From contig JAEZGH010000057.1 in assembly GCA_023417065.1 (NCBI GenBank), forward strand, positions 248,001 through 312,000: 64,000 nt of DNA, given 5' to 3'. The notes beneath the pieces were generated by a model. It was not told where the DNA came from and did no database searches. It saw nothing but the letters and a program-made list of their open reading frames with translations. The stretch is from Bacteroidota bacterium (GTDB lineage Bacteria > Bacteroidota > Bacteroidia > Cytophagales > Cyclobacteriaceae). Position numbers and translations under genes: made by a program. This document shows positions 22,755-31,976 of the stretch, piece after piece (position 1 is the stretch's first letter; each line of letters opens with the position of its first letter).

Positions 22755-23978
22755 TTAGTAGTTCGCGCCGGCGCGGATCATTGCGCAGCGGAAACCGATT
22801 GTTGCAGTAGCCGAGTCCTGATCGAGATATCTTCTTGTTCCAGGAGACATCCAGTAAGCAACGTCTTTCCATGAACCGCCTTTGTATACACGGCTTCTGT
22901 CTGTAATCAGCGATGTAAAGGCAGACGGGTTTTTTTCTTCGTTGTTATATCCTGAGTTTGGATCGAGGAACCCATCGCGACGAATCGGGTTAAGGTCATC
23001 AAAGTCCTGATACGAAGTCGGGCGATAGATATCCTGTACCCATTCGCTTACGTTACCGGCCATGTTATACAGACCGTAGTCGTTAGGCGGGAACTCATAT
23101 ATATAGGAGGTGATCAAAGCGCCATCGTTCAGGCGTCCTGCGATACCTGCATAATCACCGCGACCGCGTTTGAAGTTAGCAAGCATGAAGCCCATCTGTT
23201 TTCCATAAGGATTTCTAACGGCATGGCCATCCCACGGATAGATGCGCTGGTGTGTTTGCATTTCTTCAAGCCACTGAGTTCCGATGAGAGCCTGAGCGGC
23301 ATATTCCCATTCGGCTTCAGTAGGGAGACGGTAGGCGGGAACGACGATTCCACTTTCAAGAGGAATACGGCCATCGCTTTCTGCATATTCTTCACCCGCT
23401 TTTTCAGCGAGTTTAATGTTTACGGCACGCGTTCTCCATACAGCGTATTTCGATGCCTGGCTCCAGCTTACACCGACAACCGGGAAGAAGCGGAAACCGG
23501 GATAACGAAGATAGTGTTCAACATAAGGGTCGTTGAACGCAAGTTTGCCCACCCATACCGTAGTATCGGGAAGTGCGTTCACGTATGCTTCCTGTGAAGA
23601 ATCTTTTGCCAGGTAGTGAAGGTATTCGAGCCAGTGGATGTTGGCGATTTCCGTTTCATCCATATAGAATGAAGCTACAGAAACCGTTCTCTCGATATTG
23701 TCGCGGTACGACATAACATCTTCTTCAAACGAACCCATGACCGCGCGACCACCTTCGATGAAAACCATGTTAGGGGCATCCGGTTGGCCTTCATAGGCCT
23801 TAACCATGAAGCCGCCCTGATCTTCGTCGTTGTAATCCAGACCGGTGGCGGAGCTAACTTGCCCTGGGTTTGACGCGGTAGGCTTTCCTCCCTTGCCGCC
23901 AAAAAGTGAACAGGCGGACAGGGCAACTGATCCACCCACTACGTACAAGAGCACCCTAAAAGAATACTTCATTTTCAA
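22755..23978 (-). CDS. gldJ: Gliding-motility lipoprotein GldJ-like (formylglycine-generating-enzyme fold)
   Basis: A 407-residue lipoprotein with a lipobox LSAC (Cys23) after a signal peptide. The mature protein has the formylglycine-generating enzyme/SUMF1 fold: MVFIEGGRAVMGSFEED, DETEIANIHWLEYLHYL, RLPTEAEWEYAA, GLYNMAGNVSEWVQD and RVYKGGSWKD. The GSFEED start and the NALPDTTVWVGKLAFNDP stretch are more like GldJ than GldK. GldJ is needed for gliding and for the type IX secretion system in Bacteroidota, as an outer-membrane-associated lipoprotein. The protein is shorter than the F. johnsoniae GldJ as I recall it. No other gld or por gene is adjacent. Confidence 0.82.
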   Translation of the reverse strand: MKMKYSFRVLLYVVGGSVALSACSLFGGKGGKPTASNPGQVSSATGLDYNDEDQGGFMVKAYEGQPDAPNMVFIEGGRAVMGSFEEDVMSYRDNIERTVSVASFYMDETEIANIHWLEYLHYLAKDSSQEAYVNALPDTTVWVGKLAFNDPYVEHYLRYPGFRFFPVVGVSWSQASKYAVWRTRAVNIKLAEKAGEEYAESDGRIPLESGIVVPAYRLPTEAEWEYAAQALIGTQWLEEMQTHQRIYPWDGHAVRNPYGKQMGFMLANFKRGRGDYAGIAGRLNDGALITSYIYEFPPNDYGLYNMAGNVSEWVQDIYRPTSYQDFDDLNPIRRDGFLDPNSGYNNEEKNPSAFTSLITDRSRVYKGGSWKDVAYWMSPGTRRYLDQDSATATIGFRCAMIRAGANY

Positions 23979-24255
23979 TTTTAGTTTAAACGAATGCTAA
24001 TTAAGAATATAATCATATGTTTTCCAAGAAGCCGCAAGGTTATTGGCCATTCTCAACAAAAGGGAAAACCCTGTAAACCACTTGTTAACAACTTGTGGAT
24101 AGAACGGCTGTAGCCCCCGCTCTATTGTTTTCGGGAAAACAAAATCCAATTTTGGGAAAGACGACAGTAACGTTTCCCGCGTTAAACGGCAAAAAACGGG
24201 GGATCAGATGTATGGCACAGATTTTCCTTTACCATCCGCGTTTAAAGGTTGATCT

Positions 24256-24519
24256 ATGTTTACACTTGATGAATTCCGTTTAATGGACTTTGAAAGGAAA
24301 TGTGATGTCATAACGTTCTACGGAAATTATTTGCTTCAACGTTCGCTCGCTGATTGTAAGGTTTTCCTCTATTATGCAGAGGGCTTTTACATTGAAGTTT
24401 TCTATTCCCCCAAGCACCAGAAGGTTTTGATGATAAATGCGTTTGACAATCCTATTGGGCTTGATCCTTATTTGGACAAGATTTCATTGGAAGACTTAAC
24501 CGTCGGTCCGGCCATCTGA
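24256..24519 (+). CDS. Small conserved hypothetical protein
   Basis: An 87-residue soluble protein starting at ATG 24256 (MFTLDEFRLMDFERKC). It is rich in aromatic residues, with KVFLYYAEGFYIEVFYSPKHQKVLMI at the centre, and looks like a compact alpha/beta domain. I believe relatives exist in Bacteroidota as hypothetical proteins but cannot name a family. Its last 52 bases overlap the 3' end of mfd on the opposite strand, which is long for a convergent overlap and leaves no terminator between the two. Confidence 0.7.
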   Translation: MFTLDEFRLMDFERKCDVITFYGNYLLQRSLADCKVFLYYAEGFYIEVFYSPKHQKVLMINAFDNPIGLDPYLDKISLEDLTVGPAI

Positions 24520-27500
24520 TTCAACAGGTCGATGGCCGCATCGACTGTCCCCACCGACTCCATAATTAGCATGGCCTTGCCGACTGAGTCTTTTATTTTA
24601 CAACGGCGCGGGTTCTTCTGAACAAACGCAAGGATCTGCCCAAACACATCTGACGAGAAGTACTTATCATTATTGCTTACAAAGTAGGCTTTCATCTTTT
24701 CATTCTTAAGGCTCACCTTTTCGAATCCGAGACGCTCGCCAAGCCAGCGGAGCCGAACAGAATTCACCAGCTCTTCGACTGATGCCGGTACCGGCCCGAA
24801 GCGATCCTTGATCTCATTACAGAATTTTTCAAGTTCACTTTCATCCTTGATATTGTCGAGTCGAGAATACAGCTGTAGCCGCTCCGTTATGTTGTTAACA
24901 TACGTTTCAGGGATTAGAATTTCAAGGTCGGTTTCAATAACACAATCCTGGACAATCAACTTTGCTTTCTGCGCAAGTTCTTCGGCAAACAGCTCCTTGA
25001 AATCGGTTTCTTTCAGTTCCTGAATCGCATCATCAAGAATTTTGTGATAGGTGTCGAAGCCGAGATCTGTAATGAAACCAGTTTGTTCAGCACCGAGAAG
25101 GTTACCGGCCCCTCGTATATCAAGGTCGCGCATCGCTACCTTGAACCCATCACCTAATTCGGAGAACTCTTCCAATGCAGCGAGGCGTTTTCGCGAGTCG
25201 GCGGTGAGCACCGATGCAGGAGGTGTCAGCAAATAACAAAACGCCTTCTTGTTCGAACGCCCTACCCGACCACGCATCTGATGCAGGTCCGATAAACCAA
25301 ACATGTGCGCCTGATTAATTATGATCGTGTTGGCGTTCGGAATATCCAAACCCGACTCTATAATATTAGTGGAAACCAGAACATCGTATTCGCCATCGAT
25401 AAAGCGAACCATCACTTTCTCCAGTTGATTTCCATCCATCTGTCCATGGGCGATACCGATACGCGCATCCGGTACAAGGCGATAAATTACGTTCGCGACT
25501 TGTTCAATATCACCCACACGGTTATGCACGAAAAAAACCTGACCACCGCGTTTGAGTTCATAGCTCACTGCGTCGCGGACGATACCTTCATCGAATGTGT
25601 GTAGTTCGGTGGTCACCGGTTGCCGGTTGGGCGGAGGTGTTGAGATGATACTTAAATCGCGAGCACCCATTAATGAAAAGTGCAACGTCCGGGGTATTGG
25701 CGTGGCCGTAAGCGTGAGCACATCGACATTAACCTTCAACTCCTTTAACCGATCCTTAACCTTTACGCCAAACTTTTGTTCTTCATCGATAATAAGAAGT
25801 CCAAGGTCTTTGAATTTTATATCCTTACTTACGATGCGGTGTGTGCCGACAAGGATGTCGATCTTTCCCTCAGCCACATTCTTCAGGATTTCTTTGATCT
25901 GTTTGTCGGATTTGAATCGCGATACATAATCTATGCGTACAGGAAGATCAGCGAGGCGTTCACTAAAAGTTCGATAGTGCTGCATCGCGAGAATCGTAGT
26001 CGGCACCAGAACAGCAACTTGTTTCCCTTCGGATGCTGCTTTGAAGGCTGCGCGGATTGCCACTTCAGTTTTCCCAAACCCAACATCGCCGCATACAAGT
26101 CTGTCCATCGGGTGAGGTTTCTGCATGTCGCGCTTTACATCCTCCGTTGCGCGACTCTGATCCGGAGTGTCTTCATAGAGGATTGACGACTCGAGCTCAG
26201 CCTGCATATATCTGTCGGGGGCATAAGCATAACCCGGAGCTGTCTTGCGTTTCGCGTAAAGTTCAATGAGTTCTTTCGCAATGTCCTTAACCCGCTTTTT
26301 GACTTTTGATTTTTTGTTCTCCCATTCCTGAGTTCCGAGTTTACTGATTACAGGAGGTGTTCCTTCCTTGCCGGAATACTTCGAAATCTTGTGAAGGGAA
26401 TGGATGCTTACATACAGCAAATCGTCATCGCGGAATACAAGTCGTATCGCTTCCTGTTCATGGCCGTTGACTTCACGTTTTTCCAATCCGGCAAACTTTC
26501 CGATACCATAATCGATGTGGGTAACGAAATCACCTGGTTGAAGTGTCTGAAGTTCGCGCAGGGTTAGTGCCTTTGATTTTGTGAATTTTTCTTTGGCTCG
26601 ATATCGATGGAAGCGTTCGAAGATCTGGTGGTCAGTATAACAAATGATCTTCAGGTTGTGATCAACAAAACCTCTGCGCAGTGAAAACTCAAGTGGTTGA
26701 AAACGAATGGTGATATCAATCTCTTCAAAAATACCGCGAAGCCGTTCAAGTTGCCTGGGCATGTCGGCGGCGATAAAATTGCTGTAACCCTGTGTTTGAT
26801 GTTCGCGCAGGTTTGTAACAAGCAAGTCAAAGTTCTTATTGAACGACGGCTGTGCTGATGATTCGAAAGAAAATGCAGTGGCCGACTCAAGAATGCTCCG
26901 ACTTCCAAATTCAATCCGCCGGAACTGTGCACTAGTTTCCAGAAACTCTTCCGGAGTAACGAAAATTGTTTCGGGAGAGGCAATGATTTGAGCGCCGCTT
27001 TTTTTTACCATTCCCGCAAATGCAGAAGTAACCTTCTCGAACGTCTTCCCTACTACATCAGTACTGAGTTGAACATCCTTAAACCATATCCGCGTGTCAG
27101 GCGAAATGAATTCTAAAAATGACTGTCTTTCTTCCTGAATGAGTTTGGTCTGAACGTTCGGGATGATGTTCACCTGATCAAGACTGTCAACGGAAAGTTG
27201 AGATCCCGGTTCGAATGTCCTTATACTATCGACTTCATCACCGAATAACTCGATACGATAAGGTAACTCATTTGCAAAGGAGAATACATCGATAATGCCT
27301 CCGCGTACAGAGAATTGTCCTGCTTCATAAACGAAGTCTGTCTTTTCGAAGTCATAATTCTGCAGAAACTCTGTGAGAAAGTTGGAATCGAGTTTTTCAT
27401 TCAGCCTGATGGTAAAGGTATTCGATGCCAGCGATTTTTTGGAAATCACTTTTTCTGCGAGTGCTTCAGCATAGGTGATGATAATTTGCTTTTTCCTCTT

Positions 27501-27839
27501 TCCCGATAACAGGTTAAGGACTTCGGCACGCATCAGAATGTTTGCATTCTCTGTCTCCTCGTATTCGTAAGGTCGTTTATACGACATCGGAAAAAGTAGA
27601 ATCTCCTGCTCGAGAAGATTCTGCAAATCATTCTGAAGATAGGCGGCTTCTTCGCGGTCTTCGACGACAATCAGATAATCGTGGCTGCCGAGTCTAAACG
27701 AGCTGGCGATAACCACTGCGTCGAGGCTTCCGGAAAGACTTTTTATACGGATGTCCGATTCAGACGCATTGATCCCTGCAGCTACGGTTTTCATAAAACC
27801 ATCTGCGGTATAAATGGATAAAAAGTCATTAGCCCTCAC
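24468..27839 (-). CDS. mfd: Transcription-repair coupling factor Mfd
   Basis: An 1123-residue helicase that removes stalled RNA polymerase and recruits UvrA. The RNAP-interaction region has LQPGDFVTHIDYGIGKFAGLEKREV (about 450-475). The helicase has Walker A GDVGFGKTEVA, LLIIDEEQKFGV, TATPIPRTLHFS and GRVGRSNKKAFCY. The open frame extends to 28085 but I use GTG 27839 (giving RANDFLSIYTADG, as in other Bacteroidota Mfd proteins): a promoter with the perfect box TATATTTG at 27864-27857 lies just upstream, so any longer start would precede transcription. Confidence 0.93.
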   Translation of the reverse strand: MRANDFLSIYTADGFMKTVAAGINASESDIRIKSLSGSLDAVVIASSFRLGSHDYLIVVEDREEAAYLQNDLQNLLEQEILLFPMSYKRPYEYEETENANILMRAEVLNLLSGKRKKQIIITYAEALAEKVISKKSLASNTFTIRLNEKLDSNFLTEFLQNYDFEKTDFVYEAGQFSVRGGIIDVFSFANELPYRIELFGDEVDSIRTFEPGSQLSVDSLDQVNIIPNVQTKLIQEERQSFLEFISPDTRIWFKDVQLSTDVVGKTFEKVTSAFAGMVKKSGAQIIASPETIFVTPEEFLETSAQFRRIEFGSRSILESATAFSFESSAQPSFNKNFDLLVTNLREHQTQGYSNFIAADMPRQLERLRGIFEEIDITIRFQPLEFSLRRGFVDHNLKIICYTDHQIFERFHRYRAKEKFTKSKALTLRELQTLQPGDFVTHIDYGIGKFAGLEKREVNGHEQEAIRLVFRDDDLLYVSIHSLHKISKYSGKEGTPPVISKLGTQEWENKKSKVKKRVKDIAKELIELYAKRKTAPGYAYAPDRYMQAELESSILYEDTPDQSRATEDVKRDMQKPHPMDRLVCGDVGFGKTEVAIRAAFKAASEGKQVAVLVPTTILAMQHYRTFSERLADLPVRIDYVSRFKSDKQIKEILKNVAEGKIDILVGTHRIVSKDIKFKDLGLLIIDEEQKFGVKVKDRLKELKVNVDVLTLTATPIPRTLHFSLMGARDLSIISTPPPNRQPVTTELHTFDEGIVRDAVSYELKRGGQVFFVHNRVGDIEQVANVIYRLVPDARIGIAHGQMDGNQLEKVMVRFIDGEYDVLVSTNIIESGLDIPNANTIIINQAHMFGLSDLHQMRGRVGRSNKKAFCYLLTPPASVLTADSRKRLAALEEFSELGDGFKVAMRDLDIRGAGNLLGAEQTGFITDLGFDTYHKILDDAIQELKETDFKELFAEELAQKAKLIVQDCVIETDLEILIPETYVNNITERLQLYSRLDNIKDESELEKFCNEIKDRFGPVPASVEELVNSVRLRWLGERLGFEKVSLKNEKMKAYFVSNNDKYFSSDVFGQILAFVQKNPRRCKIKDSVGKAMLIMESVGTVDAAIDLLNQMAGPTVKSSNEILSK

Positions 27840-27856
27840 GCCTGAATCTAAGGGTG

Positions 27857-27889
27857 CAAATATAAGTTCGTATGTAGACCTTCTACAAA
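27857..27889 (-). promoter_or_regulatory. mfd promoter
   Basis: On the minus strand TTTG (27889-27886), 21 bases, then TATATTTG (27864-27857), a perfect match to the Bacteroidota primary-sigma consensus TAnnTTTG. Transcription would start near 27853, about 14 bases before the GTG of mfd. Confidence 0.6.
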
Positions 27890-27931
27890 CTTGATTCCGC
27901 CTCATTTTGTTCTCACCTTTGTAAAATAGAA

Positions 27932-28126
27932 ATGCGGATCGCTTCAACCTTCGTATTGATAGTTTTTGGTATGTCACTGGTATTCCTGATCTTCGGGTTA
28001 TACCGACCATGGGTGGTTCTTTGGTGGCGCGATGTGCAGAATCGCAGGAAAGTGATTCGGCTGTATGGAACGTTAACAATATCAAGCTATATTATCTATC
28101 TATTATTAAGATCCCTCGAAAAATGA
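27932..28126 (+). CDS. Small two-helix membrane protein
   Basis: A 64-residue protein with hydrophobic segments at about 5-23 and 45-59 and a conserved-looking FGLYRPWVVLWW turn between. I recall similar small proteins in Cytophagales next to other genes, but no family name is offered. Its stop TGA overlaps the ATG of the next gene in ATGA (28123-28126), so the two are coupled. A weak promoter (TTG, 20 bases, CACCTTTG at 27914-27921) lies just upstream and overlaps the divergent mfd promoter region. Confidence 0.7.
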   Translation: MRIASTFVLIVFGMSLVFLIFGLYRPWVVLWWRDVQNRRKVIRLYGTLTISSYIIYLLLRSLEK

Positions 28127-28635
28127 CCAGACTCCTGTACTCCGTTCTTGTATATTTTGTGCTTACCGCCTGTGGAGAAAAAGATAAAACGCAGACATCG
28201 AAGACACCAGGTGAGGTCGCCGAAGTACAAAATACTCCGACAACGCAGGTGCCTGCTCTCTCGCTAATGATGCGTGATGGAACGAAAACCACTTTATCGA
28301 AGCTGTCCGGGAATATTGCGCTCATACTCTTTCAGCCCGATTGCGATCACTGCCAGCGTGAAGCGAAAGATATCCGGAGGAACCTCGATGGTTTTAAGGA
28401 TTTTCAGCTTTATCTGATTTCGTCGGCACCTATGGAAGAGGTGATTCAATTTGCCCGGGAGTACGACCTTGAGGGAAAAGAGCAGGTGCACCTTGGAACT
28501 ACAACGGTTCAGGAAATCCTGCGCAATTTCGGTCCGATCGATGCTCCATCAATCTACCTCTACAGCAAAGACGGGCAGCTGATTCAATCCTTTAATGGTG
28601 AAACGGCGGTCGAGGTTGTCCTGAAATACATTTAA
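28123..28635 (+). CDS. Thioredoxin-like lipoprotein
   Basis: A 170-residue protein from ATG 28123: signal peptide, lipobox VLTAC with Cys17, and a thioredoxin-like domain with redox motif PDCDHCQRE (Cys74, Cys77). The core ALILFQPDCDHC and the later DAPSIYLYSKDGQL (cis-proline region) fit a TlpA/redoxin-like fold. The start is chosen because it forms ATGA with the previous stop; a longer in-frame start at 28009 would overlap that gene. Likely envelope thiol-disulfide protein, partner unknown. Confidence 0.8.
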   Translation: MTRLLYSVLVYFVLTACGEKDKTQTSKTPGEVAEVQNTPTTQVPALSLMMRDGTKTTLSKLSGNIALILFQPDCDHCQREAKDIRRNLDGFKDFQLYLISSAPMEEVIQFAREYDLEGKEQVHLGTTTVQEILRNFGPIDAPSIYLYSKDGQLIQSFNGETAVEVVLKYI

Positions 28636-28643
28636 CGCGTTCG

Positions 28644-28668
28644 CTCCTTATCCTTATATAATAAGGAG
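28644..28668. terminator. Possible weak terminator hairpin
   Basis: CTCCTTAT (28644-28651) pairs with ATAAGGAG (28661-28668). The T-tract is poor, so the call is modest. It sits between convergent genes. Confidence 0.4.
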
Positions 28669-28671
28669 TCA

Positions 28672-29904
28672 TTATTTGAGCCGACTCGCCAGGAGAAGCA
28701 ACTTGCCTTCATCGGATGACGTGGTTCCAATTACATAATCATCGCCACCGTCGGATAACTTCAGCCGTTTTTTCAGCTGGTCCGCTGTGAGCGGGTAATT
28801 TCGAACAACGACGTTGGCTTTCCGATCGGGAAGAAGACTGCGCAATTCTTCACTGCGGACCCGAATGCGCGATTGGATTTCAAAAATCCGCCCTGGAAAG
28901 TCACCTATAAACTGCTCAGAGGAGTAAAAATGAGAGTTGGGGTGAATCTTGTCCAGTGAAAACGACTTTGCAAGACTTTTATAAGCCCCGGCTTTCATGA
29001 TGGATGGATTCGGCTCGTAAAGGAATCGCCTGACGGGTCCCAGTGACAGTCCAAGGGCTTTTTCCTCGGAAATCCGGAATTCGAAAGTCTCGGGAATGTC
29101 GCCCTTTAAATGGACAGTGTGAATTTTAGTCTCGCCAAGGAATTCCCTGGTCGCGAGGAAAAGTAATTCCTTGCATTCCTGATCGACCGAGACGACATAC
29201 ACTGCCTGGACGAAATTCAGTTCGCGAAGCGCCTGGGTTATGTCGAGCAGAGGCGAAGTCTTTATCATTAACACCGGAGTCAATTGGAAAATGGCAGACT
29301 GCAACTCCAGAATATCCGGTTCACAATCTTTCAGTTGAACGACCTTTCCGGAATTCACCCGACGCGACGGGTCAATGAAACACGCGCTGAATGTGGAATT
29401 GTTTTTTAAGAATTGTTCGGCTCTCTCGCCGTGGTAGGAAATGTTATCGGCCCCGAGGCTCCGGTGGTTGTGTTTCGCTAGCCAGCTCAGAAGGGGATTT
29501 GGTTCGACGTGCCCGACGTGTCGGAAAACGCGGGAGAAAAAATATGTATCGATGCCGAATCCTCCCGTAAGGTCGACGACGCGGTCCGCATCCATTACAA
29601 CTTCTGCCAGAATCTTTGCCTTGAACGCGGCTGTCTTTTCGGACGAGCTCTGTTCAAGATTAAGTCCGGGCGGATAAAGGATCTCTGGCTGATTTGCATA
29701 CGTTGGAATTTTAGTCCGCGATTTTCGGCGGCCGGTAATTTGATGAGCGAGGATCGCTGTCGGAACTCCTGATATCTCCCGATGGCGTAGCAGTAGCCCG
29801 GTCTCATCCGCCGAAGAATTTTCAGCGATGAATTTCCTTAATTCAGACGATTCTGCGAGCCGCTGATAGGCTTTAAGATGCACATTAATTACTGGTTCAA
29901 TCAT
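28672..29904 (-). CDS. THUMP-like class I methyltransferase (PG_1098 type)
   Basis: A 410-residue protein with a methyltransferase core, RVVDLTGGFGIDTYFFSRVF (about 108-127) as the SAM site and FIDPSRRV at the active-site region, followed by a ferredoxin-like THUMP-related C-terminal domain (RFLYEPNPSIMKAGAYKSLAK, then RNYPLTADQLKKRLKLSDGGDDYVIGT). This is the plan of the PG_1098 family found in Bacteroidota, thought to act on RNA; the substrate is not established as far as I know. The start overlaps the upstream stop by 4 bases. Confidence 0.88.
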   Translation of the reverse strand: MIEPVINVHLKAYQRLAESSELRKFIAENSSADETGLLLRHREISGVPTAILAHQITGRRKSRTKIPTYANQPEILYPPGLNLEQSSSEKTAAFKAKILAEVVMDADRVVDLTGGFGIDTYFFSRVFRHVGHVEPNPLLSWLAKHNHRSLGADNISYHGERAEQFLKNNSTFSACFIDPSRRVNSGKVVQLKDCEPDILELQSAIFQLTPVLMIKTSPLLDITQALRELNFVQAVYVVSVDQECKELLFLATREFLGETKIHTVHLKGDIPETFEFRISEEKALGLSLGPVRRFLYEPNPSIMKAGAYKSLAKSFSLDKIHPNSHFYSSEQFIGDFPGRIFEIQSRIRVRSEELRSLLPDRKANVVVRNYPLTADQLKKRLKLSDGGDDYVIGTTSSDEGKLLLLASRLK

Positions 29905-30584
29905 TTCTTTTCGTTATTGGATGTGCAATCTTGCACAGCACTGCTTGTGATGATCGTTTTGGATCTCTTGTAAATAATGATATTCCGGGCATAGACGATG
30001 ATGCCGAAACTCTGGGAAACTAGTAAAACCGGATCCCAACCGTGTATTGGATGGAACGACGCGTAAATGATAACTAGCACTGATGCCCATGTGCTTATAT
30101 GCCAAAATCCCAGTGGAAGAACCGATGCTTTGGATTGCTCCGAATAATACCATTGGTAGACAAATCGCAGGTTCAGGGCAAGTTGACCGATCGCGCCCAG
30201 GATCATGATTGGATGAGCCAATTCCGCCGAACGAGCGACCCATCCCTCTGCGGGGATGGAAGTGGCTGCGAACCCGATCGCACAGAATGGAAGCGCTATT
30301 AGCAGGGTTCGTAGCACCAAAGGCATTGATGCCCAAGCATTCTTAAGCTGAAGGTTCCGGACGTAGATAAAATAGCTCAACGTCTGGCCGAAGATAATGA
30401 CGGCATCTTCGCGGATGATTCCATACGTGAGGAAAAGAAAGGATGCTGCGAGGCTTAATTGCCAGAAAATGACCGGGGATACGACTTTCTGCTGCTTTTC
30501 GGAAAGAAATAGCTGCACTATTAATCGCGCGCCAAAAAGTCCTTGTCCGAGAAAGCCTAGAGCATAGATACCGAGATTATCCAA
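29901..30584 (-). CDS. Membrane protein with two LAB_N (lipid-A-disaccharide synthase N-terminal) domains
   Basis: A 227-residue polytopic protein with about six membrane helices. Two copies of the LAB_N unit are visible: LGFLGQGLFGARLIVQLFLSEK (about 9-30) with FW and S-rich helix, and LGAIGQLALNLRFVYQWYYSEQ (about 128-149) with PLGFWHIS. The usual gene has one such unit fused to or beside LpxB; here they are in tandem and alone. It probably handles lipid or small-molecule flux across the inner membrane, but the role is unknown. The start codon is TTG at 30584. Confidence 0.8.
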   Translation of the reverse strand: MDNLGIYALGFLGQGLFGARLIVQLFLSEKQQKVVSPVIFWQLSLAASFLFLTYGIIREDAVIIFGQTLSYFIYVRNLQLKNAWASMPLVLRTLLIALPFCAIGFAATSIPAEGWVARSAELAHPIMILGAIGQLALNLRFVYQWYYSEQSKASVLPLGFWHISTWASVLVIIYASFHPIHGWDPVLLVSQSFGIIVYARNIIIYKRSKTIITSSAVQDCTSNNEKK

Positions 30585-30692
30585 CGAAATTGCGATTAGT
30601 TCGCAAAGGAAACTAAATTTCGCGACGAGAAGGTTCCCCGCGTTGAAATCGGACCGAACCTAATCCTGATTTCAAGTCGAAAAGTAAGCAGC

Positions 30693-31940
30693 GTGAGCGA
30701 GCAGATTGAAAGGAACTATGATGTGATTGTTATCGGAGGTGGGGCCGCGGGTTTTTTTGGCGCTATTGAGGTCGCGAGGCTCAATCCGACACTCCGCATT
30801 TTGATTCTGGAGAAGTCGAACAAGGTGCTTGCAAAGGTCAAGGTCTCAGGTGGAGGACGGTGCAACGTGACGCATCATTGTTTTGAAGCTCCGGAGTTGG
30901 CAAAGCATTATCCGCGGGGCGCGAAAACATTAAAAGGCCTGTTTCGTCATTTCCATGCCGGCGATATGGTTGATTGGCTCAAAGCCCGGGGCGTAGAGGT
31001 GCATGCAGAGGAGGACGGCAGAATGTTCCCTGTAACAAATGATTCTCAAACCATCATCGACTGTTTTGTTAATGAAGCATTGCGGCGGAACATCAGAATT
31101 CACCTCGGCCAGGGTGTAACCACGGTTAGCAGCGAAGGCGATAGATTTCGAATTGCTACCCTTTCCGGGGAGGAATACACAGCCTCGAAGGTCCTGATCG
31201 CTATAGGTGGCAGCCCGAACCCATCTGCCTATCAGTTTATTGCAGGCCTGGGTCATACGATCCGAAAACCAATTCCATCGCTTTTTACATTTAATGATGC
31301 CGGGAAAGCATTTGTAGACTTGATGGGAGTTTCGGTAAAGGATGCCACCGTCAGGATTGAAGGTACGCGTTACGCTCAACGTGGGCCTGTTTTAATTACG
31401 CACTGGGGTCTGAGCGGCCCGGCCGTAATAAAGCTTTCTGCATGGGCGGCGGAGCACCTTCACGAGGCGGCATATACGTTTCGGGTACACGTGAACTGGT
31501 GCGGCGATACTTCTGAAAATGAAATCAGAAGTTATTTCGAAGAGCATCGCCAGGTGAAGGGAAAGCAAAACATTCACGGGAATGCGCTCTTTGGAATTCC
31601 TACCCGTCTCTGGATCCGTCTTTGTATGTATGCAGAAATACCTGAAGACAAGATTTGGTCTGAATTGCCCAAGAAAAACTTAAACCGGTTAATTGAATTT
31701 CTGATCAGGTGTCCGTTTAGCATGGCTGGGAAGACAACCTATAAAGAGGAGTTTGTCACTTGCGGGGGCGTGCCCTTGAATGAAATTCATTCCGATCGAA
31801 TGGAGAGCAAAATAGTAAAGGGACTGTTTTTCGCAGGCGAAGCACTGGACATCGACGGGGAGACCGGGGGGTTCAATTTCCAGGCAGCCTGGACAACGGG
31901 GTTTCTGGCCGCGCGTGCGATTGCGGAAGACCTGAAGTAA
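30693..31940 (+). CDS. BaiN/HI0933-type FAD-dependent oxidoreductase
   Basis: A 415-residue flavoprotein starting with GTG 30693. FAD-binding VIVIGGGAAGFFGAIE is at 12-27, followed by VSGGGRCNVTH and, near the end, LDIDGETGGFNFQAAWTTGFLAARAI, typical of the HI0933-like family. Related proteins include NAD(P)/FAD oxidoreductases such as BaiN; the substrate is unknown. It is divergent from the LAB_N gene, with a 108-base intergenic region, and ends at a strong bidirectional terminator. Confidence 0.88.
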   Translation: MSEQIERNYDVIVIGGGAAGFFGAIEVARLNPTLRILILEKSNKVLAKVKVSGGGRCNVTHHCFEAPELAKHYPRGAKTLKGLFRHFHAGDMVDWLKARGVEVHAEEDGRMFPVTNDSQTIIDCFVNEALRRNIRIHLGQGVTTVSSEGDRFRIATLSGEEYTASKVLIAIGGSPNPSAYQFIAGLGHTIRKPIPSLFTFNDAGKAFVDLMGVSVKDATVRIEGTRYAQRGPVLITHWGLSGPAVIKLSAWAAEHLHEAAYTFRVHVNWCGDTSENEIRSYFEEHRQVKGKQNIHGNALFGIPTRLWIRLCMYAEIPEDKIWSELPKKNLNRLIEFLIRCPFSMAGKTTYKEEFVTCGGVPLNEIHSDRMESKIVKGLFFAGEALDIDGETGGFNFQAAWTTGFLAARAIAEDLK

Positions 31941-31973
31941 AAAATGGAGGGCACTATTCGTACCCTCCATTTT
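31941..31973. terminator. Bidirectional terminator
   Basis: Stem AAAATGGAGGG (31941-31951) and CCCTCCATTTT (31963-31973), 11-base loop; between convergent genes. Confidence 0.9.
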
Positions 31974-31976
31974 CAG

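Noticed and set aside
27840..28085. Upstream extension of the mfd frame to 28085
   Set aside because: It would run antisense through the small membrane-protein gene and start upstream of the mfd promoter box; the added residues look unlike Mfd.
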